Program-made: the position numbers and the translations under genes | Shown: piece after piece, positions 36,601-44,734 of the stretch | How positions within the stretch are numbered: position 1 is the stretch's first letter | Layout: every line of letters starts with the position of its first letter | Assembly (NCBI RefSeq): GCF_000022145.1 | Contig: NC_011891.1 | Location: 1,872,001-1,936,000 of the forward strand | Length of the DNA stretch: 64,000 bases | Source of the DNA: Anaeromyxobacter dehalogenans 2CP-1 | GTDB lineage: Bacteria; Myxococcota; Myxococcia; Myxococcales; Anaeromyxobacteraceae | Direction of reading: 5' to 3' | Notes under the pieces: generated by a model | The model's database searches: none | Told to the model about the DNA's origin: nothing | What the model saw: the letters and a program-made list of their open reading frames with translations, nothing else

Positions 36601-36774
36601 CTGGTCGCGGGCATGACGGTCGGCACCGCGTTCACGCTGCTCTTCCTCCCGTCGATCTACGTGCTGATCGCGCGCGACCACCGGAAGGAGGCGCTCGCGG
36701 CGCGCCCGGTCGAGCTGGAGGCGCCGGTGAACGTGCCGCTCCACCCGCAGCTCCCCTCGGGCACCGAGCCCTGA
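33631..36774 (+). CDS. RND multidrug efflux permease (AcrB/MexB-like)
   Basis: The 1047-residue protein has RND architecture: TM1 in FVRRPVIAVVVNLVIVIAG, a large periplasmic loop, TM2-7 with the proton-relay GLVVDDAIVVVENVERH (two adjacent aspartates on TM4), a second large loop, and TM8-12 with VTLVGLVAKNGILIVEFANK, which holds the conserved lysine of TM10. It is a proton-driven pump of the hydrophobe/amphiphile family. Substrate range cannot be predicted. GGAG lies upstream of the ATG. Confidence 0.95.
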   Translation: MKLTDLFVRRPVIAVVVNLVIVIAGLQAIRTLNVRQYPRSENAQITVTTTYVGANAELVRGFITTPLERVIASADGIDYLESESKQNVSIIRARLRLNYDSNRALAEIGSKIDQVRGDLPPEAEVPVVGIETADSQFASAYLSFSSRFLKQNEITDYLVRVVQPRLSSIEGVQRADILGARTFAMRVWLRPDRMAALNVSPAQVREALARNNYQAAVGQTKGSLVQVNLTANTDLRSVREFQQMVVRERDGATVRLGDVADVALGAEDYDAEVNFTGETAVFVGIWALPDANSLDVIKRVRTEMGAMQTQIPEQIRAVVAYDATAYIQDAIKDVEHTLAETLVIVVIVIFLFLGSLRSVLVPVVAIPVSLVGAVFLMQAFGFTLNLLTLLAIVLSVGLVVDDAIVVVENVERHLREGKTRMEAALAGVRELVGPVIAMTITLAAVYTPIAFQGGLTGSLFREFALTLAGAVTISGVVALTLSPMMSAHLLREGGEAKGLARLLERGFERVRDVYARHLEKSLQARGAIYAAWVAIILLVGAMFTMAPRELAPTEDQGVVMGIVNTPSNSTLEQLVPNTKAVNRSLMEMPEAGFTFQITQPTGGFWGVGLKPWTERSRTAAEVLHEVQGRLAVIPGIQTFAILPPALPGGGNFPVEIVLASTADTQEILGFAQQLQEKAAKSGIFAFPPLIDVKIDQPSSEIELDREKVAELGLDLRTVGQDLGSAVGGNYVNRFNVGGRSYKVIPQLLRSERLNPEQLEDIHVTGPDGRLIPLASIARIRDQVTPRSLNRFQQLNAVKLSGVAIRPLDEALTYLEDEAGKILPAGYVIDYTGESRQLRTEGNKFLPAFLLAIVLIFLVLAAQFNSFRDPLVILAGSVPLGMFGALALVFLKMPNPQMPFFTDGWTTTLNVYSQVGLVTLVGLVAKNGILIVEFANKLQEQGLSKVEAVRQAAVTRLRPILMTTFATVFGHLPLTYVTGPGAHARNSIGLVLVAGMTVGTAFTLLFLPSIYVLIARDHRKEALAARPVELEAPVNVPLHPQLPSGTEP

Positions 36775-36797
36775 GGGGCGGAGAGGAGATCATCATC

Positions 36798-37373
36798 ATG
36801 GACTGGATCTATCCCATCTCGGTGTTCGCCCACGTCGCCGGCGCGGTGCTGCTCGGCGTCGCCGGCGGGATCGAGGCGGTGGCGCTCGCGAGGCTCCGGC
36901 GCGCCGTCACGGTGGACGAGGCGAGGACCTGGCTCGGGCAGCTCGCGCTGCCGGGGCGGCTCGGCCAGCTCGCCATGCTCGCCATCCTCGCCTCGGGCAT
37001 CTGGATGACGGTGTCGGTCTGGGGCCACGCGCCCTGGATCGCGAGCGGCTTCGCCGGCATGGTGCTGATGGGCGCGCTCGGCGGCGCGGTGACGGGGCGG
37101 TGGCTGAAGCGGGTCGGCCCGGCGGTGCGGCAGGAGCGCGGGCCGGAGCTGACGCCGGAGCTGCGCGCACGGCTCGCGAGCCCCGTGCTCGACGCCTCGC
37201 TCCGGCTCCGCGCCGCGCTCGGCGTGGGCGTGCTCGCGCTCATGGCGATGAAGCCGACCGGCGGCCCGGCCGCGACGGTCCTCCTGGCGGCCTCGGCGGC
37301 GCTCGGGCTCGCCTGGGCGGCGGGGCCGCTCGCCGCCGCGCGGGGCAAGGGCGCGCAGGCGGGCGGCGCCTGA
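36798..37373 (+). CDS. Integral membrane protein, fourth gene of the efflux operon
   Basis: This 191-residue protein has about five hydrophobic segments (for example ISVFAHVAGAVLLGVAGGIE and LAMLAILASGIWMTVSVWG) and resembles the small DUF2269-like membrane family. It starts 23 bp after the RND permease with GGAGAGGAG upstream, so it is likely co-transcribed and may act with the pump. A 13-bp hairpin follows it, which closes the operon. Function is unknown. Confidence 0.7.
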   Translation: MDWIYPISVFAHVAGAVLLGVAGGIEAVALARLRRAVTVDEARTWLGQLALPGRLGQLAMLAILASGIWMTVSVWGHAPWIASGFAGMVLMGALGGAVTGRWLKRVGPAVRQERGPELTPELRARLASPVLDASLRLRAALGVGVLALMAMKPTGGPAATVLLAASAALGLAWAAGPLAAARGKGAQAGGA

Positions 37374-37385
37374 CGATCCGCCGGA

Positions 37386-37415
37386 CCACATCGGCGCCGC
37401 CCGGCGCCGGTGTGG
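37386..37415 (+). terminator. 13-bp hairpin closing the efflux operon
   Basis: CCACATCGGCGCC and GGCGCCGGTGTGG pair with one G-T wobble around a GCCC loop, starting 13 bp after the stop codon at 37373. There is no T-run, as is common in this GC-rich DNA. Confidence 0.65.
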
Positions 37416-37539
37416 GGCCGGGGCGCGGAGAAACTCGGGGATCGCGCGGCGGGGCATGAATCCCCGGGTTCGCCGGTTCGTCCCTCCATCGGTGCTCGTC
37501 TGGCCCGCTGGAGGGCCGCGGCTCCGACAGGAGGTCGAG

Positions 37540-38499
37540 ATGCGCTGGTTGCCCGTCGCGTTCGCGCTGCTGCTCGCCCCGCTGGCCCCCGCCCGCGCCC
37601 AGGTCAGCGTGGGCATCGGGATCACGGCGCCCGGCGTCTCCATCGGCATCAACGTGCCTGCGTACCCGGAGCTCGTCGCGGTGCCGGGCTACCCGGTCTA
37701 TTACGCCCCGCGCCTCCCGGCGAACTACTTCTTCTACGACGGGCTGTACTGGGTGTACGCGGACGACACCTGGTACGCGAGCAGCTGGTACGACGGCCCG
37801 TGGGACGCGGTGGACCCGTACTACGTGCCTGCCTACGTGCTCCGCGTTCCGGTGCGATACTACCGGGCGCCGCCGCCGTACTTCCGCGGCTGGCACGCCG
37901 CCGCGCCGCCGCGCTGGGGCCACCACTACGGCCACGACTGGGAGCACCGCCGCGCGGGCTGGGATCGGTGGGATCGCCGCGCCGTCCCGCGCCCGGCCCC
38001 GCTGCCGAGGTATCAGCGCGGCTACGCGGGCGATCGCTACCCGCGCGCCCTCGAGCAGCAGCGCTCGATCCGGAGCACGAGCTACGGGTACCGGCCGCGG
38101 GAGGACTTCTCGCAGCGTCACGACCCGGGCCCGGGCCCGGGCCACCGCGGCGGTCCCGCCGCGCGTCCGCACGACGCGCAGGGCTGGAGCCGCGGCGAGC
38201 CGCAGCCGGCGCGCGGCCCCGGCGGTCCCGGCGGCCGCGCCGACGGGTGGCAGCGGCAGCAGCCGGAGCAGCGGTACGATCGTGGCGGCGGGCCGGATCG
38301 CGCCGGCCAGGGCGGTCGCCCGCAGGAGCGCGGCGGCGCCGCGGCCCCGCGGTACGACCGCGGCGGGCCGGGGCGCGACGCCGGTCCCGCGCCGCAGCGC
38401 GGCGGCGATCGCGGACCCGACCGCGGCGATCGGGGCGGTGACCGCGGCGGCGATCGCGGCGGGCGCGGGCACGACCGCGGCGGGCCGGAGCGCGGATAG
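37540..38499 (+). CDS. Secreted Tyr/Trp-rich protein with Arg/Gly/Asp-rich low-complexity tail
   Basis: A signal peptide (WLPVAFALLLAPLAPARAQ) is followed by a compact block rich in tyrosine and tryptophan (FFYDGLYWVYADDTWYAS; YYVPAYVLRVPVRYY), typical of a small proteobacterial cell-envelope family of unknown function. The last 150 residues are disordered, with repeated DRGG/RGG units rising in density to the C-terminus. Such tails can bind nucleic acid or polyanions, but outside the cell this is speculation. CAGGAGGTCGAG precedes the ATG. The gene is not obviously part of an operon. Confidence 0.72.
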   Translation: MRWLPVAFALLLAPLAPARAQVSVGIGITAPGVSIGINVPAYPELVAVPGYPVYYAPRLPANYFFYDGLYWVYADDTWYASSWYDGPWDAVDPYYVPAYVLRVPVRYYRAPPPYFRGWHAAAPPRWGHHYGHDWEHRRAGWDRWDRRAVPRPAPLPRYQRGYAGDRYPRALEQQRSIRSTSYGYRPREDFSQRHDPGPGPGHRGGPAARPHDAQGWSRGEPQPARGPGGPGGRADGWQRQQPEQRYDRGGGPDRAGQGGRPQERGGAAAPRYDRGGPGRDAGPAPQRGGDRGPDRGDRGGDRGGDRGGRGHDRGGPERG

Positions 38500-38505
38500 G
38501 GCGGC

Positions 38506-39972
38506 TCACCGGCGCGCGCGCACCGCGGGCGGCGGCTCCAGCGCCGCCGCCAGCCGGCGGACGCCCTCGTCGATCCGGGCCGCGGGGATGATCCCGTAGC
38601 CGAGCGCGAAGCCGGGCCGTCCCGGCCGCGCGTGGTACGGCGCGAGCGGCTGGACGGCCACGCCCAGCGCCTGCGCGCGCCGGACCACCCCCGCCTCGTC
38701 CGCGCCTGCGTCGGCGAGGAGGAAGCTCCAGTGCAGGCCAGCCGAGGCCGGGAGCGCGATCACGCGGCCGGCGAGGTGGCGCTCGACGGCGGCGGCGAGC
38801 CGGTCGCGGCGCTCCCGGTACACCCGGAGCACGCGGCGGACGTGGCGGGCCAGGAGCCCGTCGTCCACCAGCTCGGCGAGGGCGCGCTGCAGCTCGAGCG
38901 GCCCGTGGGAGTCCGCCAGGGCCTTCGCGGCGCGCAGCGCCGGGACGAGCGAGGCGGGGGCGACCAGGAACCCGAGCCGCAGCGTCGGCAGCAGCACCTT
39001 CGAGAGCGAGCCCACGTAGACGACGCGCCCCTGGCGATCCAGCGCCTGCAGAGGCTCGAGCGGCCGGCCGTCGAAGCGGAACTCGCTGTCGTAGTCGTCC
39101 TCGACGATCGCCGCGCCGGTCCGCTCGCTCCAGGCGAGCAGCGCCTGCCGCCGGCGCAGCGACATGGGCATGCCCAGCGGGAACTGGTGCGACGGCGTGA
39201 CGTAGACGAGCCGCACGTCCGCGGGCAGCGCCTCCACCACCAGGCCCTCCGCGTCCACCCGCACCGGCACCGCGCGCGCGCCGAGCGCCTCGAACGCGCC
39301 GCGGGCGGGCGGATACCCCGGATCCTCGAGCGCGACGCGATCGCCGGGCGCGAGCAGCACCCGCCCCACCAGGTCGAGCGCCTGCTGCGCGCCGGAGGTG
39401 AGGATCACGTCCTCCGCGCCGGCGCGCACCGAGCGGGCCACGCCCAGGTGGCGCGCCACCGCCGCGCGCGCGCCGGGATCGCCCTCGGGCGGCGGGTAGC
39501 CCGCGCGCGCCCGCCGGCCGCGGAGCTGGCGCGACACCCGCCAGCGCCAGGCGTCCCACGGGAACAGCGCCGGGTCCGGCGCGCCGACCTGGAAGTCGTA
39601 GGGCGCGGGACGCGGGGGAGGAGCCGGCGGCGGGGGCATCGACGCCCAGGCCGCGCGCGGCTGCAGCGCCGCGCCGACCGGCGCGCGCCGGCCGGCGGCG
39701 CCGGCGCGGACCCCTTCCGCCACGTAGGTCCCCGCGCCCGCGCGGCCGACCAGGTAGCCTTCCGCCGCGAGCCGCTGGTACGCGTGCAGCACGGTGTTGC
39801 GCGAGACGTCCAGGCGCCGGGCCAGGTCGCGGGTGGCGGGCAGCCGGTCGCCGGCGCGCAGGCGGCCGTCCAGGATGGCCTCCCGGAGCTGGCGGTAGGC
39901 GTCGGCGGCGAGCCGGCCGCGGCGGTGAAGGGAGACGTGCAGGTCCACGCTCCCGGACGGTAATGGATCCAT
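38506..39972 (-). CDS. MocR/PdxR-type regulator (GntR helix-turn-helix fused to aminotransferase fold)
   Basis: Residues 10-75 form a GntR winged helix (YRQLREAILDGRLRAGDRLPATRDLARRL). From about 125 a type I aminotransferase domain follows, with the PLP lysine in YVGSLSKVLLPTLRLGF and IVEDDYDSEFRFDG. Such proteins bind PLP as effector and usually control vitamin B6, GABA or taurine genes. It is divergent from a cupin/DoxX-like gene pair 56 bp away. The start codon ATG lies inside a palindrome, suggesting autoregulation. Confidence 0.9.
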   Translation of the reverse strand: MDPLPSGSVDLHVSLHRRGRLAADAYRQLREAILDGRLRAGDRLPATRDLARRLDVSRNTVLHAYQRLAAEGYLVGRAGAGTYVAEGVRAGAAGRRAPVGAALQPRAAWASMPPPPAPPPRPAPYDFQVGAPDPALFPWDAWRWRVSRQLRGRRARAGYPPPEGDPGARAAVARHLGVARSVRAGAEDVILTSGAQQALDLVGRVLLAPGDRVALEDPGYPPARGAFEALGARAVPVRVDAEGLVVEALPADVRLVYVTPSHQFPLGMPMSLRRRQALLAWSERTGAAIVEDDYDSEFRFDGRPLEPLQALDRQGRVVYVGSLSKVLLPTLRLGFLVAPASLVPALRAAKALADSHGPLELQRALAELVDDGLLARHVRRVLRVYRERRDRLAAAVERHLAGRVIALPASAGLHWSFLLADAGADEAGVVRRAQALGVAVQPLAPYHARPGRPGFALGYGIIPAARIDEGVRRLAAALEPPPAVRARR

Positions 39973-39994
39973 TGGATTTCGCCAGTGTGGACCT
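39962..39994. promoter_or_regulatory. TGGAYYY repeats and AATGGATCCATT palindrome at the MocR start
   Basis: The palindrome AATGGATCCATT (39962-39973) covers the start codon of the MocR gene. TGGATCC (39964), TGGATTT (39973) and TGGACCT (39988) are direct repeats on the plus strand. MocR regulators typically bind direct repeats, so these are the natural operator candidates for both divergent genes. Confidence 0.45.
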
Positions 39995-40028
39995 GTGAGG
40001 GAGCCACTGCGGCCGCTACCTGGAGGGC

Positions 40029-40460
40029 ATGACCCACGAACCGAACCACCCGGACGGAACCGATCACCTGCCCTGGGCCGAGGTGTCGCCCGGCTTCTCC
40101 CTGAAGCTCCTGCGCGGCTCGGCGGACGGCGACACGCGCGCGCTGCTGCTCCGCCTGGAGCCCGGCACCCTGGTCCCGCGGCACCGGCACGAGGACGAGG
40201 TCCACGCGCTCAACCTGGCAGGCCACCGGAAGCTGCTCGACACCGGCGAGGTGGTCGGCCCCGGCGGCTACGTGTACGAGCCGCCCGGGAACGTGGACAG
40301 CTGGATGGCGGTGGGCGACGAGCCGGTGGTCGTCTTCGTGACCGTGCGCGGCGCCATGGAGACGCTCGACCCGCAGGGCGGGGTGGCCGAGCGGAGCACC
40401 ACGGCCGGCATCGCGGCCTTCTACCGCGGCGTGCTCGCCGGGCGCGGAGCCGACCGATGA
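40029..40460 (+). CDS. Cupin domain protein (ChrR-like)
   Basis: The 143-residue protein has a cupin motif 1 in LVPRHRHEDEVHALNLAG, with two histidines and a glutamate for metal binding, and a second beta motif with GGYVYEPPGNVDSW. The order resembles ChrR-type cupin_7 and 2,4'-dihydroxyacetophenone-dioxygenase-like proteins. The expected role is a metal-dependent dioxygenase or sensor; the substrate is unknown. Its stop overlaps the start of the next gene by ATGA. Confidence 0.8.
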   Translation: MTHEPNHPDGTDHLPWAEVSPGFSLKLLRGSADGDTRALLLRLEPGTLVPRHRHEDEVHALNLAGHRKLLDTGEVVGPGGYVYEPPGNVDSWMAVGDEPVVVFVTVRGAMETLDPQGGVAERSTTAGIAAFYRGVLAGRGADR

Positions 40461-40909
40461 CCGGCCGCGCGGCCCGCTGGGCCATCGTGTACGCGCGCCT
40501 GGCCCTGGCGGCGGCGTTCCTGTCGGCGGTCGGCAGCCGGCTCGGGCTGTGGGGGCACAACGACTTCGACGCGTTCGTGCGCTACACCGCCGAGGTGAAC
40601 GCGTTCCTGCCCGCGGCGCTCGCGCCGTTCCTGGCGCGCGCGGCGACCGTGGCCGAGACCACGCTCGGCCTCGCGCTCCTCGCCGGCGTGCGGCTGCGCT
40701 GGGTGGCGCTCGCCAGCGCCGGCCTGCTGGCGGTGTTCGGCGCCGCCATGGGGATCTCGTTCGGCCCGAAGTCGCCGCTCGACTACTCGGTGTTCTCCGC
40801 GTCCGCCGCCGCGCTCCTGCTGGCGCTGGCCGCGCCGGCCCCGGTCCCGGCCCGCGGCGAGGCTCGGCGAGCCGGGACCCCCGGGGTGGAGCCCGCCGCC
40901 GGCCGGTGA
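40457..40909 (+). CDS. DoxX-like small membrane protein
   Basis: The 150-residue product has four transmembrane helices (WAIVYARLALAAAFLSAVGSR; LARAATVAETTLGLALLAGV; LLAVFGAAMGISFGP; ASAAALLLALAAPA), typical of DoxX/DUF417-like proteins, and a short polar tail. It is translationally coupled to the cupin gene (ATGA overlap). The pair lies opposite the MocR regulator, probably its target. Confidence 0.72.
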   Translation: MTGRAARWAIVYARLALAAAFLSAVGSRLGLWGHNDFDAFVRYTAEVNAFLPAALAPFLARAATVAETTLGLALLAGVRLRWVALASAGLLAVFGAAMGISFGPKSPLDYSVFSASAAALLLALAAPAPVPARGEARRAGTPGVEPAAGR

Positions 40910-40938
40910 GGCCGGAGCGGGCCCCGCCCGCCGGGCCG

Positions 40939-43900
40939 CTACCGGTGGTCCTCCTCGACCATCGCCTCCGGATCGTGCCACCACCGCGCCGGCGTCACCG
41001 CCACCCCGGGCGCGGCCGGCAGCCGCCGGTGCGCGACGGCGGACGCCGCGGCACCGCCGGTGAACGGCGCCATCAGCTCCGCGACCGTGTGGAGGCGGCC
41101 GTTCTTCATCACCAGCTCCACGTTGGCCGCGTCGGCGACGTCGGCCAGCGGATCGCCGCGCACGAACACCACGTCGGCGAGCTTGCCCGCCTCGAGCGTC
41201 CCGAGGTCCGCGTCCACCCCGAACGCGCGGGCGGGCAGGGCGGTGGCGGTGCGCAGCGCCTCCCAGGGCGCCAGGCCGCCGAGCTTCACCTGCGCCCGCA
41301 GGTTGAGGTGCAGCGCGGTCGCGACGTTGTCGATGGGCGAGTCGGTCCCGGCGAGCATGGTGCCGCCGGCGCGCAGCACCGCCGCGAGCGTCTCCTCCTC
41401 CCGGCGCAGGCTCTCCAGGCTGACGGTCTGGTCGGTGGTGAGCGCGCGGTCGCGCTTCCCGCGCAGCAGCACCTGGTCCCACGGCGTGTTGAGCGCGAGC
41501 AGGCGCGGGTCGTCCACCATGGCCGGGTCCTCGGCGTAGAGCGAGGAGTTGAAGGTGGTGGAGATGTCGAACATGCCGGAGCGCGCGAACAGCGTGCGCA
41601 CGTCGCCGTAGCTCACCCCGCCCGACGAGCGGGTGTAGGCGAAGCCGAGGCGGGTGGTGGCGCTCACGTGCGTCTGGCCGTCCATCCCGTACGACATGCC
41701 GGGCAGCATGTAGTGCGAGCCGACCCACACGCCCATCTCCTCGTGCGCGAAGCGCACGGCCTTCGCCTGCCACTCGTGCTTCATCCGGACGTAGGTCTTC
41801 ACCATGTCGTAGTCGAGCGCCTTGGCGCGCGCGAGCTCGAGGTCGAGCTGCGCGTCCGTCGTGGTCGGGCGCATGAAGTTGTAGTAGACGCGCTCGCCGT
41901 CGATCGCCTCGCCGCTCGCGAAGAACCGCGGGCCGACGCGGGCACCCGAGGCGTAGGCCTCGCGCGTCTCCACCGCGCGGTAGTCCGGATCGCCGAGCGA
42001 GTGGGCCGAGGTCACGCCGTAGGACAGCCACAGCCGGCCGAGCCGTGCGCCGTAGAACTTGCCGCTGATCCACTCGTGCGTGTGCGACTCCCACAGGCCC
42101 GGGATGGCGGTGAGCCCCGACGCGTCCACCACGCGCTGCCCCTGCGCGGCGGCGCGCGCGTGGGCGTCGGCGCGGTGCGGGAGGATGGCGCGGATCCGGT
42201 TGCCGGCGACGAGCAGATCCACGTCGTGCTGGACCTCGGGCCCCCGGCCGTCCCACAGCCGCCCGGCGTGCACCAGCACGGTGCCCTCCGGACGCTCCGG
42301 GCGCCAGCGCAGCTCGACCGGCACGGTCGCCGGCGCGCCGCCCTCGCGGGCCACCATCCGCAGCGTGCCGCTCGACAGGTAGAGCAGGCGGCGGGAGTCG
42401 CCGCTCCAGGTGGGCGCGTCGGTGGGCTCGGAGGTGATGCGCACCGCCGGCCCGGCGGCGCGGCCGGACGCGTCCACCGGCATGACCCACAGCGTGCTCT
42501 GCATCACGAACGCGAGCGCGGTCCCGTCCGGCGACCACACCGGGCCGTCGTCGCCGCGGGTGCTCAGCGACTCGAACGGCGCCGCCTCCTGGTAGCGCGT
42601 CGCGCCGGACTCCACGTCCACGGTGAGGATCTGGCTGGTGCCCTCGCGGAAGCGGCGCGTGTATGGCTTCAGCGCGGCGAGCGCCAGCGTGCGCCCGTCC
42701 GCGGACCAGGTCGGGCGCCCCGGTGCGAACAGCGGCGCCACCACCTGGCGCACCGCGCCGGTGGCGAGATCGAGCACGTGCGTGGCGCCCGCCTGGTCCT
42801 GGAACGCGAGCCGCCCGCCGTCCGGCGACCACGCCGGCGCCACCTCCGCGCCGGGCAGCGAGGTCACGCGCTGCTCCGCGCCGGTGACCACGTCGAGCAC
42901 GTACAGGTCGGCGGTGCCGCCCTTGTCCGAGGCGTACGCGATGCGGGTGCCGTCGCGCGACCAGGCCGGATCCTGCGCGTAGTACGGGCCCTCGGTGAGC
43001 GGGCGGGGCGCCCCGCCCACGTCCATCAGCCACAGGCGGTTCAGCGCCTGGAACACCACCCGCGTGCCGTCGGGCGACAGCGCCGGCGCGACGATGCCGA
43101 GCGCCCGGCGCGGCGCGGTGCGGTCGAAGTCGAAGCGCTTGCGCTCCCAGGCCGGGCGCACCAGCCGGAACGTCGCCTGGAACGCGACCTGCTCGCTGGT
43201 GCCGGCGTCGAGATCGGTCACGCGGATGCCGCCGTCGGCGGTGTAGAGGAGCGTCCGCGGGGACAGCCAGTGGGCCGGGAAGGGGAACACGTCCTCGAAC
43301 GGCGAGGCGGGCGCGCCGTCCACCACGAGCCGGCTGCGGTTCGCGGCGAACTGGATCCAGGCGAGGTGCGCGCCATCGGGGGAGATCGACGGAGAGCTCA
43401 GGCGCGCGCCGGCGGGCGCGGTCGCGAGCGTGCGGCGGGTGCCGGCCGCGTCCACCGCCTCGATGGCGGTGCCGGTCGAGCCGGCGCCGCTCACGAACGC
43501 GATCTCGCCGCCGTCCGGCGTCCAGGCCGGCTCGAACTCGTCGGCGGGCGCCTCGGTCCAGCGCGTCAGCGCGCCGGTCGCCACGTCGGCCACCCACACG
43601 TCGTAGCTGCCCTGGAAGGCGCGGTCGGAGGAGAACGCGATGCGCGTCCCGTCCGGCGAGAAGCGCGGCTCGCGGTCGTCGCCGTGGCCCGAGGTGAGCT
43701 GGCGCACGTCGGTGCCGTCGGGCCGCATGGTCCAGATGTGGAACGTCCCGCCCGCGTACGCCTGGAACGCCACCAGGTCGCCGCGCGGCGAGTAGTCGGG
43801 GCGGGCGGGCTCGAGCAGCCCGTCGGTGAGGCGCCGCGCCTCCCCGCCGCCGCGCGGCAGCGACCAGAGCACGCCCTGGAGATCCAGGACCAGGTCGCGC

Positions 43901-44061
43901 CCGTCGGGGGAGGCGGTGACCGCGACGTTGGTCCCTTCGTGGACGGTGATGTCGCGCACCGCGGCCCGGCTGCCGCCCTGGAGCGAGGCGGCGCCGAGCG
44001 AGGCGGCGGCGACGGTGGCGAGTGTGACTGCGGCGATCCGGGAACGGCGGGTGAGCGGCAT
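40939..44061 (-). CDS. Secreted amidohydrolase with TolB-like beta-propeller
   Basis: The 1040-residue protein has a signal-like N-terminus, then repeats of SPDG..LAF and WS.DG type over about residues 40-630 (for example ASPDGRDLVLD, FSPDGTRIAFSS, WSRDGTRIAYASDKGG), a TolB/WD40-like propeller. The C-terminal about 400 residues are an amidohydrolase: EGTVLVHAGRLWDG, HTHEWISG with the HxH metal pair, a SHY histidine, and LAGTDSPIDN aspartate. It probably cleaves peptides or cyclic amides outside the cytoplasm, the propeller controlling access. GGAGG precedes the ATG at 44061. Confidence 0.88.
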   Translation of the reverse strand: MPLTRRSRIAAVTLATVAAASLGAASLQGGSRAAVRDITVHEGTNVAVTASPDGRDLVLDLQGVLWSLPRGGGEARRLTDGLLEPARPDYSPRGDLVAFQAYAGGTFHIWTMRPDGTDVRQLTSGHGDDREPRFSPDGTRIAFSSDRAFQGSYDVWVADVATGALTRWTEAPADEFEPAWTPDGGEIAFVSGAGSTGTAIEAVDAAGTRRTLATAPAGARLSSPSISPDGAHLAWIQFAANRSRLVVDGAPASPFEDVFPFPAHWLSPRTLLYTADGGIRVTDLDAGTSEQVAFQATFRLVRPAWERKRFDFDRTAPRRALGIVAPALSPDGTRVVFQALNRLWLMDVGGAPRPLTEGPYYAQDPAWSRDGTRIAYASDKGGTADLYVLDVVTGAEQRVTSLPGAEVAPAWSPDGGRLAFQDQAGATHVLDLATGAVRQVVAPLFAPGRPTWSADGRTLALAALKPYTRRFREGTSQILTVDVESGATRYQEAAPFESLSTRGDDGPVWSPDGTALAFVMQSTLWVMPVDASGRAAGPAVRITSEPTDAPTWSGDSRRLLYLSSGTLRMVAREGGAPATVPVELRWRPERPEGTVLVHAGRLWDGRGPEVQHDVDLLVAGNRIRAILPHRADAHARAAAQGQRVVDASGLTAIPGLWESHTHEWISGKFYGARLGRLWLSYGVTSAHSLGDPDYRAVETREAYASGARVGPRFFASGEAIDGERVYYNFMRPTTTDAQLDLELARAKALDYDMVKTYVRMKHEWQAKAVRFAHEEMGVWVGSHYMLPGMSYGMDGQTHVSATTRLGFAYTRSSGGVSYGDVRTLFARSGMFDISTTFNSSLYAEDPAMVDDPRLLALNTPWDQVLLRGKRDRALTTDQTVSLESLRREEETLAAVLRAGGTMLAGTDSPIDNVATALHLNLRAQVKLGGLAPWEALRTATALPARAFGVDADLGTLEAGKLADVVFVRGDPLADVADAANVELVMKNGRLHTVAELMAPFTGGAAASAVAHRRLPAAPGVAVTPARWWHDPEAMVEEDHR

Positions 44062-44260
44062 GCATCCTCCGGGGGGAACGGGACGGCGGGAAGGGGCTCT
44101 CCTGTTCGTCCTGCGGCGGAGGTGGCAACGGGCCGGCGGGGGCGTACCATGCACGGAGCGCCCGAGGTGCGGCGTGACGCCAAGCGTTGCTACGCAAACG
44201 ATCGATGACGCCCCGGCCGCCTCCCGAGAGGCGGCGCCGCGACGCGGGCGAGGAGCTCCG

Positions 44261-44599
44261 ATGGCCAAGGACGACCTGCTGCCGCCCGCCGTGTCGCACC
44301 GCTTCGTCGAGCTGCTCGGCTACGCCGAGCACGGCATCGCCAGCCGCGTGCTCGCCAAGAAGGGGACGAGCAACGTCACGCTGTTCGCGTTCGACGCGGG
44401 GCAGGGGCTCACCGAGCACACCTCGCCGTTCGACGCCCTGGTGGTCGTGCTGGAGGGCGCCCTGACCCTCACGATCGGCGGGGAGCCGGTCGAGGCGCCG
44501 GCGGGCAGCCTCACGCGCATGCCGGCGAACGTGCCGCACGCGGTGGACGCCGTCTCGCGCACGCGGATGCTGCTGGTGATGCTGCGCGATCCGAAGTGA
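44261..44599 (+). CDS. Single-domain cupin protein, 112 residues
   Basis: A double-stranded beta-helix pattern is visible: VTLFAFDAGQGLTEHTSPFDALVVVLEGALTLTIGGEP, then PAGSLTRMPANVPHAVDAV. One histidine of the first metal motif (EHTSP) and one of the second (PHAV) are kept, so metal binding is possible but the site is incomplete. CGAGGAGC precedes the ATG. It is divergent from the amidohydrolase gene with 199 bp between starts; its biological role is unknown. Confidence 0.78.
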   Translation: MAKDDLLPPAVSHRFVELLGYAEHGIASRVLAKKGTSNVTLFAFDAGQGLTEHTSPFDALVVVLEGALTLTIGGEPVEAPAGSLTRMPANVPHAVDAVSRTRMLLVMLRDPK

Positions 44600-44734
44600 G
44601 CCCTCCGACGGCGGATCCCACCTGTCCTTCATCGCGGGGGTCAGCGGCCGTTCACGGCGCGCGCCCCGCGACGACGCCCTACCTCAGGACCGCCTCCCCC
44701 GTCGACGATCTCCGGGGAGGTGAAAGGACGAACC

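Noticed and set aside
33544-36744. Very long open frames antisense to the RND permease and to other long genes (for example 13477-17061 plus strand and 2628-6218 minus strand)
   Set aside because: They are a product of the high GC content. Their translations are Arg/Gly/Ala/His-rich without domains, while the opposite frames are clear conserved proteins.
38390-38490. Short repeats GCGGCGATCGCGG as a possible tandem repeat or protein-binding array
   Set aside because: They are codons of the DRGG low-complexity tail, in frame and imperfect.
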